Counted from the first letter of the stretch, positions 53,230-62,837 are shown. The stretch: DNA of 64,000 nucleotides from Ardenticatenaceae bacterium (GCA_020634455.1 JACKBQ010000001.1:3100001-3164000); one strand, 5' to 3'. Numbers and translations: made by a program. Notes: a model not told the origin generated them from the letters alone.

Positions 53230-56200
53230 ATGAGTCTCAACCAAATGCAATCCATCCTTTCTACCCTGCCTCTGCCAATGATGATTGCTCGCAGGACAGA
53301 CAACCAAATATTGTTTGTCAACAAGCAATTTGCCCAACTGCTAGGCAGTAACCCAGAAGAATTAACGGGGCAGGTGAATCCTGGCGGCTTTATTGATCCA
53401 GCCGATCGCCAAGACCTGTTTCGTATTTTGGCCGAACAAGGTTTTGTGAATGAAGAAGAAGTCAGATTAATGAGCCGAAGCGGACATGCGATTTGGGTAC
53501 TCTTTTCAGTCCACCCCATTTCCTACGAGGAAGAAGAAGCCCTCCTACTCTCCATGACGGAAATAACCAGGCAAAAACAGACGGAAATAATGCTAGCACA
53601 GCGCGCCAAAGAAATGGAAACCGTCTCCAAAGTAAGTGCCTTCGCCACTTCTATTTTACAAATTGATGAACTATTACAATCCATCGTAGACCTGACCAAA
53701 GAACAGTTCGGCTTGTACCATACCCACATTTACTTGCTTGATAAACAAGGGGCCGAATTAAGACTGGCCTCAGGGGCTGGGGACATCGGTAGGCAAATGG
53801 TTGCCGAAGAAAGAATCATCCCGCTTGCCCAAGAGCAATCCCTGGTAGCCCAGGCCGCACGCACCAGGCGAGGCGTCATTGAGAACGATGTATCTAGCAA
53901 CCCTACCTTTTTACAGCATCCCTTACTGCCAGACACCAAAGCAGAAATGGCTGTTCCCATGCTCGTAGGTGAGCAACTGATCGGCGTATTGGATGTACAA
54001 GCTGATCAAACCGATTATTTCACGCAAGAAAGTATTGAAGTCCAAACAACATTGGCCGCCCAAATTGGGGTAGCCATTCAAAACGCCCATTCGTTTGAAC
54101 AAAATCTAAAATTGTTCACCGAAGCGGAGGCCTTGCTAGAAATCACCCACATGGCCAGCCATTTTCTTGAGCTAGACAACATTTTAGGCCCAGTTTTGGA
54201 TAAGGTGTTGGCGGCAACGGGGTTCAAAATTGGACTCATTTCCATATTCAATCCTCAGGCAGAGCAGCTTCAACTTGCGGCTCATCGGTTGCCAGAGCCT
54301 ATGGCGCAGAATATCACAGAGGGGGGCCTAAAAGGCTCATTGTGCGAGTTGGTTTACAATCGTGGTGAAGCCATTGTGCTGACAGACCTCACCCACGATG
54401 CGCCAGTTGATGTAACAGGCCTGGTTGAATCCGGGTATCGCTCATATCAAGGCGTCCCACTGGAATCTTCTGGAGATGTGCTGGGTACGCTCTGCCTCTT
54501 CCATACAGCCCGTCTTGCAGAAGAAGAAACGAATCTAGCATTCTTGGCGGCCATCGGACAACAGATTGGTAATGCCCTACGAAATTCGCATTTGTTCCAG
54601 CAAGCACAAATAGCCACCCAAGAAGCCCAACAGTCTGAAGAAATTTTGCGCCGCAGTGAATCACAATTATCCCAGGCTCTTGAGATTGCTAAATTGGGCT
54701 ACTGGGAGTTTGACGTTGCCAATGATTTGTTTACTTTCAATGACCAGTTTTATTCACTTTTCCACACGACGGCCGAAGCGCATGGTGGCTATCAGCTTTC
54801 TTCAGGTTATTATGCCCAGAACTTTGTTTACCCAGATGACATGCCGCTGGTAGGTAGTGAAATTGAGAAGGCGCTTACCTCAACGGAGCGGCATTACACA
54901 CGTTTGCTCGAACACCGCGTTCTGTATGCAGATGGCGGCGTGGGGTACATCTCGGTTAATGTAAATGTAGAGCGTGATGATGCAGGCAACTTGTTGCGTT
55001 TTTATGGTGCCAACCAGGACATTACGGAACGAAAACTTGCGGAAGATGAGTTGCGTCGCAGTGGGGCGGAATTGTCTCAGGCGCTAGAAATTGCTAAGTT
55101 AGGGTACTGGGAATTTGATGTCGCTAACGACTTGTTTACTTTTAACGACCAATTCTATGCTCTCTTCCACACGACGGCCGAAGCGCATGGAGGTTACCAG
55201 CTTTCTTCAGGTTCCTACTCTCAGAACTTTGTATATCCAGATGATTTGGCTATTGTGGGTGAGGAAATTGGGAAGGCACTGAATTCAACTGAACAACATT
55301 ACAATCGCCTGGTTGAGCATCGCATTCTGTATGCAGATGGTGGTGTGGGGTACATCTCGGTTAATGTCAATGTAGAGCGTGATGCTGAAGGCAATTTGTT
55401 GCGTTTTTATGGTGCGAATCAGGACATTACGGGACGAAAACTTGCGGAAGAGGCAATTGCTAAACAGGCGCGTGAACTTCAGATTGTGGCTGAGTTGGCA
55501 ACGGCCGTTGCTACCACCCTGGAACAGCAGAAACTATTGCAAGAGGTTGTGGATTTAACGAAAGAACGGTTTGGTCTTTACCATGCACATATTTACCTGA
55601 TCAATCCACAGAATGATGCGCTCGTTTTAGCCTCTGGTGCCGATGAGGTAGGTCGTCAGTTGGTGCAGCAAAAGCACGTCATTCGGTTAGACAGCAAGCA
55701 GTCACTGGTGGCACAGGCTGCGCTTACAGGAACGGCCGTTGTGGTGAACAACGTGCGGGAAAATCTGAACTGGCTGCCAAACAAGCTGCTGCCAGACACG
55801 CATGCTGAGATGGCCATCCCCATGGCCGTTGGTGGACGGGTCATTGGGGTTTTGGATGTGCAGGCGAAGGAAGTTGATCGCTTCACGGAGCAAGATGTGC
55901 AGATTACCACAACATTGGCGGCACAGGTGAGTATTGCTCTGGAAAATGCCCGCTCCTTTGAACAGGCGCAAACGGCCGTTGCCGAAATGAACGCGCTCGC
56001 GCAACGCCTGACAGGTGAAGGGTGGGATAATTATCTTGACCATCGAACGGGAGAATCGTTGCGATTTTTGTTTGATGGGGAATCGGTTCAAGAGGCGCGG
56101 GATACGGCCGTTATGTCCACCCTCCATGAAAACCCCAACATATTCATGGAAAAGCCGATTGAAGTACGCGGCGTAAAAATTGGCAAGATGGCGCTGGTGC

Positions 56201-57012
56201 CAGAAGAAGTAGACCCTGAGCTGGAAGAGATTGTTAGCTCGGTTATGCGGCAACTGGGCGACCACATTGAAAACTTACGCCTGATTGAGCAAACACAATC
56301 GGCGTTGGGTGAAACAGAGGCGCTGTATGTTGGTAGTGAAAAGATTATTTTGAGCAATACCGAAGAAGATATTTTGCTGGCATTGGTTCAATCTACTGTG
56401 CTAAAGAGTATGGACAGAGCCAATATTTTGCTATTTGAAGAACCTGTTGAGGATGAGGTGCCCACCACAGCAAGGGTTGCCGCTGTTTGGTCTGCCCTTG
56501 GCGAACCACCCTCACTGCCAGTGGGGGCCAAGTTTAAAGCCAGCGATGTGCCGTTAATGGCTTTGATGAGCGCCACGACCCCGTTGGTGATTGATAACGT
56601 GCTTGAGGATCCTCGTTTTGATGAACGAATGCGTCAATTCTTAAAGCAGTATGCCATGACCAGTATTTTGCAATTCCCGTTGACAGTAGGTAAGCAATGG
56701 ATTGGCTGGGTTTCGGCACATTCGCACGAGGCTGTTTACATGGATGATGTGCAAATCCGTCGCATCAACAGCCTGGTAAAGCAGGCAGCCGTGGTGCTGC
56801 AAACCACCATCCTCTTCCGCCAGGAGCAGTCGCGGGCACGCCGGGAGCAATTGCTGCGTGAAATTACCACAAAAGTGCGCAGCTCGGTGGATGTAGATAC
56901 TGTGATGAGAACGGCCGTTGCCGAAATCGGCCGTACCTTAGGGCGTCGGGCCTTTATTGAATTGGGCAACGATGAACCAGAGAATGCCCAGGAACTGAAT
57001 GGAGCAAGCTGA
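53230..57012 (+). CDS. Cytoplasmic sensor 5: PAS, GAF, GAF, PAS, PAS, GAF, REGW, GAF, tail
   Basis: This 1260-residue protein begins three bases after sensor 4. Domains: PAS (4-120), GAF (128-288), GAF (295-457), two nearly identical PAS domains (473-602 and 608-737), GAF (748-910), REGW (920-1020), GAF (1030-1193) and the conserved tail (1198-1260). No output domain. The PAS pair comes from a recent 405-bp tandem duplication. Its stop and the next start share one base (TGATG), so translation with the kinase is coupled, suggesting equal amounts of the two proteins. Confidence 0.85.
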   Translation: MSLNQMQSILSTLPLPMMIARRTDNQILFVNKQFAQLLGSNPEELTGQVNPGGFIDPADRQDLFRILAEQGFVNEEEVRLMSRSGHAIWVLFSVHPISYEEEEALLLSMTEITRQKQTEIMLAQRAKEMETVSKVSAFATSILQIDELLQSIVDLTKEQFGLYHTHIYLLDKQGAELRLASGAGDIGRQMVAEERIIPLAQEQSLVAQAARTRRGVIENDVSSNPTFLQHPLLPDTKAEMAVPMLVGEQLIGVLDVQADQTDYFTQESIEVQTTLAAQIGVAIQNAHSFEQNLKLFTEAEALLEITHMASHFLELDNILGPVLDKVLAATGFKIGLISIFNPQAEQLQLAAHRLPEPMAQNITEGGLKGSLCELVYNRGEAIVLTDLTHDAPVDVTGLVESGYRSYQGVPLESSGDVLGTLCLFHTARLAEEETNLAFLAAIGQQIGNALRNSHLFQQAQIATQEAQQSEEILRRSESQLSQALEIAKLGYWEFDVANDLFTFNDQFYSLFHTTAEAHGGYQLSSGYYAQNFVYPDDMPLVGSEIEKALTSTERHYTRLLEHRVLYADGGVGYISVNVNVERDDAGNLLRFYGANQDITERKLAEDELRRSGAELSQALEIAKLGYWEFDVANDLFTFNDQFYALFHTTAEAHGGYQLSSGSYSQNFVYPDDLAIVGEEIGKALNSTEQHYNRLVEHRILYADGGVGYISVNVNVERDAEGNLLRFYGANQDITGRKLAEEAIAKQARELQIVAELATAVATTLEQQKLLQEVVDLTKERFGLYHAHIYLINPQNDALVLASGADEVGRQLVQQKHVIRLDSKQSLVAQAALTGTAVVVNNVRENLNWLPNKLLPDTHAEMAIPMAVGGRVIGVLDVQAKEVDRFTEQDVQITTTLAAQVSIALENARSFEQAQTAVAEMNALAQRLTGEGWDNYLDHRTGESLRFLFDGESVQEARDTAVMSTLHENPNIFMEKPIEVRGVKIGKMALVPEEVDPELEEIVSSVMRQLGDHIENLRLIEQTQSALGETEALYVGSEKIILSNTEEDILLALVQSTVLKSMDRANILLFEEPVEDEVPTTARVAAVWSALGEPPSLPVGAKFKASDVPLMALMSATTPLVIDNVLEDPRFDERMRQFLKQYAMTSILQFPLTVGKQWIGWVSAHSHEAVYMDDVQIRRINSLVKQAAVVLQTTILFRQEQSRARREQLLREITTKVRSSVDVDTVMRTAVAEIGRTLGRRAFIELGNDEPENAQELNGAS
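54646..55455 (+). repeat. 405-bp in-frame tandem duplication (PAS domain)
   Basis: Unit 1 starts at 54646 and unit 2 at 55051, exactly 405 bases (135 codons) apart. The proteins are almost identical; for example ALEIAKLGYWEFDVANDLFT is present in both without change, while DNA differs mainly at third positions. This points to duplication followed by silent drift. Confidence 0.93.
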
Positions 57013-60000
57013 TGAGCCTCGATAATGAGATTTACCGCGCACTCGCTGAACAAACGGCCGATCACATTTTGGTAACAGACCCGGATGGGATAATTCTTTA
57101 TGTAAACCCGGCCTTTACCACAGTTACGGGCTTTACCGCTGAGGAGGTGCTGGGGCAAAATCCGCGCATCCTCAAATCTGGCCTGCACGATAACGCTTTT
57201 TATAAAAATTTGTGGGGTACTGTTTTATCTGGACAAGTATTCCGAGGTATGTCTGTTAACAAGAAAAAGGATGGCTCGCTCTACTACGAAGAAAAAACCA
57301 TTACCCCCGTTAAAGATAACAATGGCAAGATAACCCACCTCATTTCCACCGGCAAAGATGTGACTGAGCGGGTGGAAGCCGAGCAAGCCCTGGCTGAAAA
57401 CGAAGCGTACAGTCGGCACATTTTGGATAATGTGCTGGACGCTGTAATTAGTATGGATACAAACGGCCGTATCATTGGTTGGAACAACGAAGCCGAGCGC
57501 ATTTTTGGTTGGTCCGCCGAAAAAATTATCGGCCAAAAAATGACTGAAACCATCGTGCCGCATCAACACCGCCAGGCCCACGACACTGGATTGAGCCATT
57601 ACAACAACACGGGTGAAGGCCCCATCCTGAATAAACGGTTGGAAATAACAGGCTGGCACGCCGACGGGCATGAATTTCCCATTGAGCTAACTGTTACCCC
57701 CACCGAACAAAACGGAAAAAAAATATTCCACGCATTTGCCAGAGATATTATCGACCGCAAAGATGCAGAAAGAGCGCTGCGCGAATCAGAACAAGCCTTA
57801 AAGCTAAAGGCTGACTCACTAACGACCATTAACGCTCTTGCCAATACCTTGCATCGTGCCCCAGATTTTGCTTCAGTGATCCAACAATCCACGGAAGCAT
57901 TGGTAGAGTTTACACGAGCGCCTTCTATTGCCCTGTTTGCCCTGGACGCAGAGTTGAATCAGCTGACGCTGTTAGCAGGCCACGGTTTATCTGAAAAAGC
58001 GTTGGCGGTTGGCTCTGTTTTACCTGTAACCGGTAGCTTGTCTGGCATTACCATCGCTCAAAAAGAAGTGGTTACTAGCGAAGATATTTTGCACGATGAT
58101 CGATTAACGCCAGAGGTGCGCGATGCGCTTGTGGCGCAAGGTTTGCAAAATGTTGTCTCGTTACCATTGTTGTTTCAAACGGCCGTACTCGGCGTGGTAA
58201 ACCTGATATTTGCCAAACCACAAATGTATTCCGAATTAGACAAGGAAACATTGCTCACCATCGGGCGAACAATTGGCCTGGCAATGGTAAATGCAGAGCG
58301 GTTAGAACTGATTCAAAAAGACGAAGCGTTAGCCCAGCGCCGCTTATCTGTTAACCGGGCGTTGGTTGCTGCTCAAACGCAAATGGATGTGATGGATGTT
58401 ATCGTTCGGGAAGCAGGTAAGCTTACCAAAACGGCCGTTTTCATCTTCACCATGCATGGCACAGGTGATACGGCCGTAATCAGACTAAGAAAAGCCAACA
58501 TCGCCGAAAGCGATTTGGCCCCCTTGCCCGAAGGCACAGAACTGCCGGCCAGCTTTATACCCCGCATTCTAACCGCGGGCGCAAGCTTTGTATCAAATGA
58601 CGTCCATGCAGAGACCCGCCTAATCGAAGATGCCAAAATAATGGCTCACCAAATAGGTGCTGCCAGCCTGGCCATTTTCCCCCTCAGGGCAGCTGGGGAG
58701 CAGCTAGGGATAATCGTTTTACTTAGCAGTCAGAAGGCCCATTTTTCAGAAACCGACGTAAACCACTTTGGCGATTTGTCGGAACAAGCCGCCCTGGCGC
58801 TTCGCGCCGCCACCCTCAACGATGAAGCCTTGGCAGCGCTCCATCGCCGTGAGCAAGAAGTCAATCTCACCATTCAAGTGACTCAGGAAATTGCCTCAGC
58901 CGAGGATTTGCAAGACCTTTACCAACGTGTGGTAAACCAGGTGCAAGAGCAATTTGGCTATTATTACACCCAACTCCTTCGCTACGATGAGACAATGGAT
59001 CTGCTAGGGCTGGTCTATGGCTACGGCGAAATGGGGCAAAAAATGTTTGAGATGAATCATTCCATGCCGATGGGCGTGGGACTCATCGGCAATGCTGCAA
59101 AAATCAAACAATCTGTTTTACAGCCAGATGTAGCCAACGATCCAAACTGGCAAGCCAACCCGTTGCTGCCAAAAACTAAAAGCGAGTTGGCTGTACCCAT
59201 TCGCCTCCGAGACCAGGTGCTAGGCGTTCTGGATGTTCAAAGTGAGCAAATCAATGGTATTTCCCCTAATGATGTTTTGCTGCTAGAAGGTTTGTGTGGC
59301 CAAATTGCCATTGCTATTGAAAGCACCATTCTGCGCCAGGAAATGGAAGGCCGCTTGCGCGAACTAAGCCTCCTTCAAAGACAAATGAGCCGCGAAGGGT
59401 GGTATAAATATCGCTCAAAAGATAAATCCGGGTATCTTTTTGATTTGTCTGGCGTGCAAATAATAGAGAATGTGCCAAACAACGATGTGCATAAACACAG
59501 CAACGGCACTGCCACACCCCCACTGAAATCGAACACACCAATCCAGGCGCAGGTGCAAAAGCCGCTGCATGTACGTGGCGAAACAATTGGCAGAATCGGT
59601 GTTGAAGAGGATCCGGAACGGCCGTTAACCAACGAAGAACGCGAAATTATAGACGCCGTGGCTCAGGAACTGGCCGAAGCGCTGGAAGCTGCCCGCCTGT
59701 TTGAACAAACCCAAATGGCCCTGGCTGAGCAAGAACGCCTGGCCTCTGATCTGGAAACTGTCGCCCAGGTAAGCACCGCAGCCTCTACCATTTTGGAGGT
59801 AGAAGAGCTGCTGCAATCGGTTGTAGACCTGGCCAAAAGCAGCTTCGACCTTTACCACGTACACATCTACCTGGTTAGCGAATCGGGCAAAAAACTGACT
59901 CTAAAAGCTGGCGCAGGCAACATTGGCCGTCTCATGAGCCTGGAAGGGCACGAAATCAATATCCAGGACGACTCTATTGTGGCCAGAGCCGCCCGCACCC

Positions 60001-60995
60001 GCCAAGGTGTGCTAGAAAACAACGTGCGCCGCACCCTAGACTTTTTGCCGCATCCCCTGCTGCCTGAAACGAAGGCAGAAATGGCGCTGCCCATGCTGGT
60101 GGGTGGCAAGCTGATTGGGGTGCTGGACCTTCAGGCAAACAAAAAAGATTTCTTCTCTGAAGAAGAATTGAACGTACAAACAACCTTGGCTGCCCAAATT
60201 GCCGTTGCTGTAGAAAATGCCAATCAATACGCGGTGCAGGTGCAAACGGCCGTTAAACTGCGTGAAGTAGACCAGCTTAAATCAGAATTCCTGGCCAGCA
60301 TGAGCCATGAGCTGCGTACTCCACTCAACTCCATCATCGGCTTTGCCGACGTTCTGCTAGAAGGGCTAGACGGCGACCTGAACGAACGCATGGAAGAAGA
60401 CGTGCGGCTCATCCGCGAAAGCGGCAACCACCTCAAAGGGCTCATCGGCGATATTCTGGATATGTCCAAGATTGAAGCCGGACGTATGGATTTGCGCTAC
60501 GAAGAGATAGACATGGTGCAGCTAGCCAACGACCTCGTGGCAACCTCTGCTTCGCTGGCCCAAGAGAAAAACCTTTACCTGCATCTGGATGTTGACAAAG
60601 CTGTCTCGACGATTCAGGCAGATCGCACCCGCTTGCGCCAAATCATGTGGAATATTGTGGGCAACGCCATAAAATTCACCGAGAAAGGTGGTGTTACCAT
60701 TACACTTCAGCCAAAGAGCAGTTACCTGCTTTGTTCAGTTCGGGATACTGGCATTGGTATCAAAGAAGAACATATAGATGTTGTCTTTGAACAGTTCCGC
60801 CAAATTGATGGCGGCTTGAACCGGGCTGCTGGCGGTACAGGTTTGGGTATGCCAATTACGAAAAAACTGGTAGAGTTACACGGTGGCGATATTTGGATTG
60901 AAAGTGTGTACGGGCAGGGGAGTACCTTCTTCTTTACCTTGCCATATGAGCCTCCCAAAACCAAACCCAAACCAGTGAGTGTGGTAGCTGGCTGA
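57012..60995 (+). CDS. Hybrid-input sensor histidine kinase: PAS-PAS-GAF-GAF-GAF-REGW-GAF-HisKA-HATPase
   Basis: This 1327-residue kinase is the only protein of the cluster with an output domain. PAS at 3-126 and 132-250, GAF at 268-430, 443-606, 616-775 and 912-1077, REGW at 788-900, HisKA at 1088-1153 with SMSHELRTPLNS (phospho-His1099) and HATPase_c at 1196-1313 (WNIVGNAIKFT, DTGIGI, GTGLGMPI). It has no membrane helix and no receiver. The start overlaps the stop of sensor 5 by one base. It probably collects signals from the kinase-less sensors and passes phosphate to the single-domain receiver downstream. Confidence 0.93.
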   Translation: MSLDNEIYRALAEQTADHILVTDPDGIILYVNPAFTTVTGFTAEEVLGQNPRILKSGLHDNAFYKNLWGTVLSGQVFRGMSVNKKKDGSLYYEEKTITPVKDNNGKITHLISTGKDVTERVEAEQALAENEAYSRHILDNVLDAVISMDTNGRIIGWNNEAERIFGWSAEKIIGQKMTETIVPHQHRQAHDTGLSHYNNTGEGPILNKRLEITGWHADGHEFPIELTVTPTEQNGKKIFHAFARDIIDRKDAERALRESEQALKLKADSLTTINALANTLHRAPDFASVIQQSTEALVEFTRAPSIALFALDAELNQLTLLAGHGLSEKALAVGSVLPVTGSLSGITIAQKEVVTSEDILHDDRLTPEVRDALVAQGLQNVVSLPLLFQTAVLGVVNLIFAKPQMYSELDKETLLTIGRTIGLAMVNAERLELIQKDEALAQRRLSVNRALVAAQTQMDVMDVIVREAGKLTKTAVFIFTMHGTGDTAVIRLRKANIAESDLAPLPEGTELPASFIPRILTAGASFVSNDVHAETRLIEDAKIMAHQIGAASLAIFPLRAAGEQLGIIVLLSSQKAHFSETDVNHFGDLSEQAALALRAATLNDEALAALHRREQEVNLTIQVTQEIASAEDLQDLYQRVVNQVQEQFGYYYTQLLRYDETMDLLGLVYGYGEMGQKMFEMNHSMPMGVGLIGNAAKIKQSVLQPDVANDPNWQANPLLPKTKSELAVPIRLRDQVLGVLDVQSEQINGISPNDVLLLEGLCGQIAIAIESTILRQEMEGRLRELSLLQRQMSREGWYKYRSKDKSGYLFDLSGVQIIENVPNNDVHKHSNGTATPPLKSNTPIQAQVQKPLHVRGETIGRIGVEEDPERPLTNEEREIIDAVAQELAEALEAARLFEQTQMALAEQERLASDLETVAQVSTAASTILEVEELLQSVVDLAKSSFDLYHVHIYLVSESGKKLTLKAGAGNIGRLMSLEGHEINIQDDSIVARAARTRQGVLENNVRRTLDFLPHPLLPETKAEMALPMLVGGKLIGVLDLQANKKDFFSEEELNVQTTLAAQIAVAVENANQYAVQVQTAVKLREVDQLKSEFLASMSHELRTPLNSIIGFADVLLEGLDGDLNERMEEDVRLIRESGNHLKGLIGDILDMSKIEAGRMDLRYEEIDMVQLANDLVATSASLAQEKNLYLHLDVDKAVSTIQADRTRLRQIMWNIVGNAIKFTEKGGVTITLQPKSSYLLCSVRDTGIGIKEEHIDVVFEQFRQIDGGLNRAAGGTGLGMPITKKLVELHGGDIWIESVYGQGSTFFFTLPYEPPKTKPKPVSVVAG

Positions 60996-61029
60996 AAAAT
61001 ATTAGATTGAGATGATTCATTGAAAAATT

Positions 61030-61041
61030 GTAAACGTTTAC
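61030..61041. promoter_or_regulatory. Perfect 12-bp palindrome GTAAACGTTTAC, possible operator
   Basis: This perfect palindrome lies in the 144-base gap before the receiver gene, with a related half TAAACGCTTAC near 61115. AAACGTTT cores are known from LacI-family operators, but no such regulator is in the window. The gap has no other features, so a separate promoter for the receiver is possible. Confidence 0.4.
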
Positions 61042-61139
61042 TTTTTAAAGACTTTGAAGCAAAATGTGGCAAATAGTAAGTAGAGGGAAAAGCTGCAAAA
61101 GTCTAAACGCTTACGAAAGCATAGATTAAGGTAATTAAT

Positions 61140-61526
61140 ATGCCGAAGACAGATAAAAAAGTGCTTTGTGTGGAAGATAATCCGGTAAACATGCTGCTGG
61201 TTTCTCGTATTGTGGAAGCAGAAGGGCACGAACTGATCAAAGCGGTTGATGCAACGGCCGCTGAAGCTATTTTGGCCGAAACGGTGCCCGACATTATTTT
61301 GCTAGACATCAACTTGCCCGGAAAAAGCGGCCTGGATTTAGCCCGCGAATTCAAGGGTGATGTGCGGTTAGCGCCTGTGCCGCTGATTGCAACCACCGCC
61401 CAGGTATTGGTTGGGGATCGGGAGCGCTGCCTGGAGGCGGGCTGCGACGATTATCTGCCTAAACCGCTGGACATTCGCAAGCTGCGTGAAGTGCTCCGCA
61501 CATACTTGAACAACGGCGTGGCGTAA
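61140..61526 (+). CDS. Single-domain response regulator (CheY-like)
   Basis: This 128-residue receiver has the acidic pair Glu12-Asp13 (VEDN), phospho-acceptor Asp56 (LLDINLPG), Thr85/86 (IATTAQ) and Lys108 (YLPKPL). It has no output domain, so it works by binding a partner after phosphorylation, or as a phosphate relay. Placed directly after the histidine kinase, it is its probable partner. The Shine-Dalgarno-like AAGG is weak, and a separate promoter in the upstream gap is possible. Confidence 0.93.
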   Translation: MPKTDKKVLCVEDNPVNMLLVSRIVEAEGHELIKAVDATAAEAILAETVPDIILLDINLPGKSGLDLAREFKGDVRLAPVPLIATTAQVLVGDRERCLEAGCDDYLPKPLDIRKLREVLRTYLNNGVA

Positions 61527-61549
61527 CGGCCGTTTCCCCCAAAATTTAT

Positions 61550-61639
61550 GCCACAGAGAATACAGAGAGATGAGATTTTCTCTGCGCCCTCTGTGGCAAA
61601 TTTAACCAAACCTCTCGCAAGCAGTGGCAGCGAGAGGTT
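61550..61639. terminator. Two hairpins between convergent genes
   Basis: GCCACAGAG at 61550-61558 pairs with CTCTGTGGC at 61589-61597 (CACAGAG repeat type), and AACCTCTCGC at 61609-61618 pairs perfectly with GCGAGAGGTT at 61630-61639. They separate the receiver gene from the convergent methyltransferase and probably end both transcripts. Confidence 0.8.
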
Positions 61640-61646
61640 CTGTGTT

Positions 61647-62837
61647 TCAAAGCTCGGTGGTGGCAATCACCACGGAGGGCTCCCCCAAAACGTGCGTCAG
61701 AAACAGAAATCGGTGATTTTCTTTGGGGCCGCTCAGGCGCAGCTGACGCTGCAATTTGTCTGGTTCCAGCGGCGAGCCACGCTTTTTGATGGTGACGCTG
61801 CCCACCTGCCGCTGCCGTAGGGTGTGGCGCAGCCGCTTGAGTTGGAAGGGGAAATAATCTTCAATGGCAAAACAGCGGGCGAAGGGGGTGGCAACGGCCG
61901 TTTCCGACGTTAAATACGCAATCTCATCATCAATCTGGTTGGCCCCCATCTGCTTGGCCAATGCCTGCACCAAATGTGCCCGAATCACCGCACCATCAGG
62001 TTCATACAAATACGCTTTGGGAGCCGCGCTGGGGATTGGCTCCGGCGGCAAATCGGCGGTGGTAAGCGTGTGGCCGTGGGGCAGCAGGGTGGCCCGCCGT
62101 GCCACGCCAGAATGGAGACGGCCGTACCACAGCACCGCCTCCTTCATCTCTCCCTCCAACGAGACAAACTCCACTTCGGCGTCTGCGGGTAGCTCCGCAT
62201 AATCCACCCCAGGGCTGATTTTTACGGCCGTATCCGCCACCATGGCCCGCCAGGCATCAACTAAACTCAGCGGCGGCTGGTACTCCGCCAGCGAGAAAAA
62301 GCGGCGACCACGATCATCCCGCCGCGCCGGGTCAAAAAAAAGGGCATCCATCTGCGCCAGGGGCGTCAAATTTAGCAAATCAGCTTGCAGTGGGTGGAAG
62401 CGGTTGCCAAAGCCATGCACGCGCACGTTTTCTTGAGCCATCGCCAACCGCACCGGATCCCACTCCACGCCCGTCACCTCGGCATTGACCGCCAGCGCGA
62501 TGGCGTCGCCGCCAATGCCGCAGCCCAGGTCGGCGATCCGGGCACAGCCCAAATTGGCAAAGCGGCGCGCCCGGTGCCGCGCCACCCCCTCCGCCGATGC
62601 CTGCTCCAACGCTGCTCGCACAAAATACATCTCCCCAGCACGACTAAATTTAGCGGTGGCGTGTTGGCGCAGAACGGCCGTTTCTAGCACCGCTTGCGCC
62701 TGCATTTTAGGCAATTTTTGGCGTAGCCAACTGGCAATTTGCAGGTGCGTCTGGGGTAAAATCTCCAACTGCCCTACATCGGCCAGCCAGCGCTGGCCTT
62801 CCGCCGAAAGCAAAAAAGCGAAGTCGTCCAAAGTCAT
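61647..62837 (-). CDS. THUMP-like SAM-dependent methyltransferase
   Basis: This 396-residue protein has a class I methyltransferase core: DLGCGIGGD (103-111) binds SAM, ALFFDPARRDDRG (165-177) holds the post-motif acid with the DPARR of this family, and a C-terminal THUMP-like domain follows (about 330-396, with IKKRGSPLEPDKL). Such proteins are suspected tRNA or RNA methyltransferases, but the substrate is unproven. It is the last gene of a minus operon; the nuclease gene ends three bases upstream of its start. Confidence 0.85.
   Translation of the reverse strand: MTLDDFAFLLSAEGQRWLADVGQLEILPQTHLQIASWLRQKLPKMQAQAVLETAVLRQHATAKFSRAGEMYFVRAALEQASAEGVARHRARRFANLGCARIADLGCGIGGDAIALAVNAEVTGVEWDPVRLAMAQENVRVHGFGNRFHPLQADLLNLTPLAQMDALFFDPARRDDRGRRFFSLAEYQPPLSLVDAWRAMVADTAVKISPGVDYAELPADAEVEFVSLEGEMKEAVLWYGRLHSGVARRATLLPHGHTLTTADLPPEPIPSAAPKAYLYEPDGAVIRAHLVQALAKQMGANQIDDEIAYLTSETAVATPFARCFAIEDYFPFQLKRLRHTLRQRQVGSVTIKKRGSPLEPDKLQRQLRLSGPKENHRFLFLTHVLGEPSVVIATTEL

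Noticed and set aside
39584..60995. GAF domains as phytochrome-type bilin binders
   Set aside because: I saw no Cys-His chromophore motif in the GAF domains, and no PHY domain.
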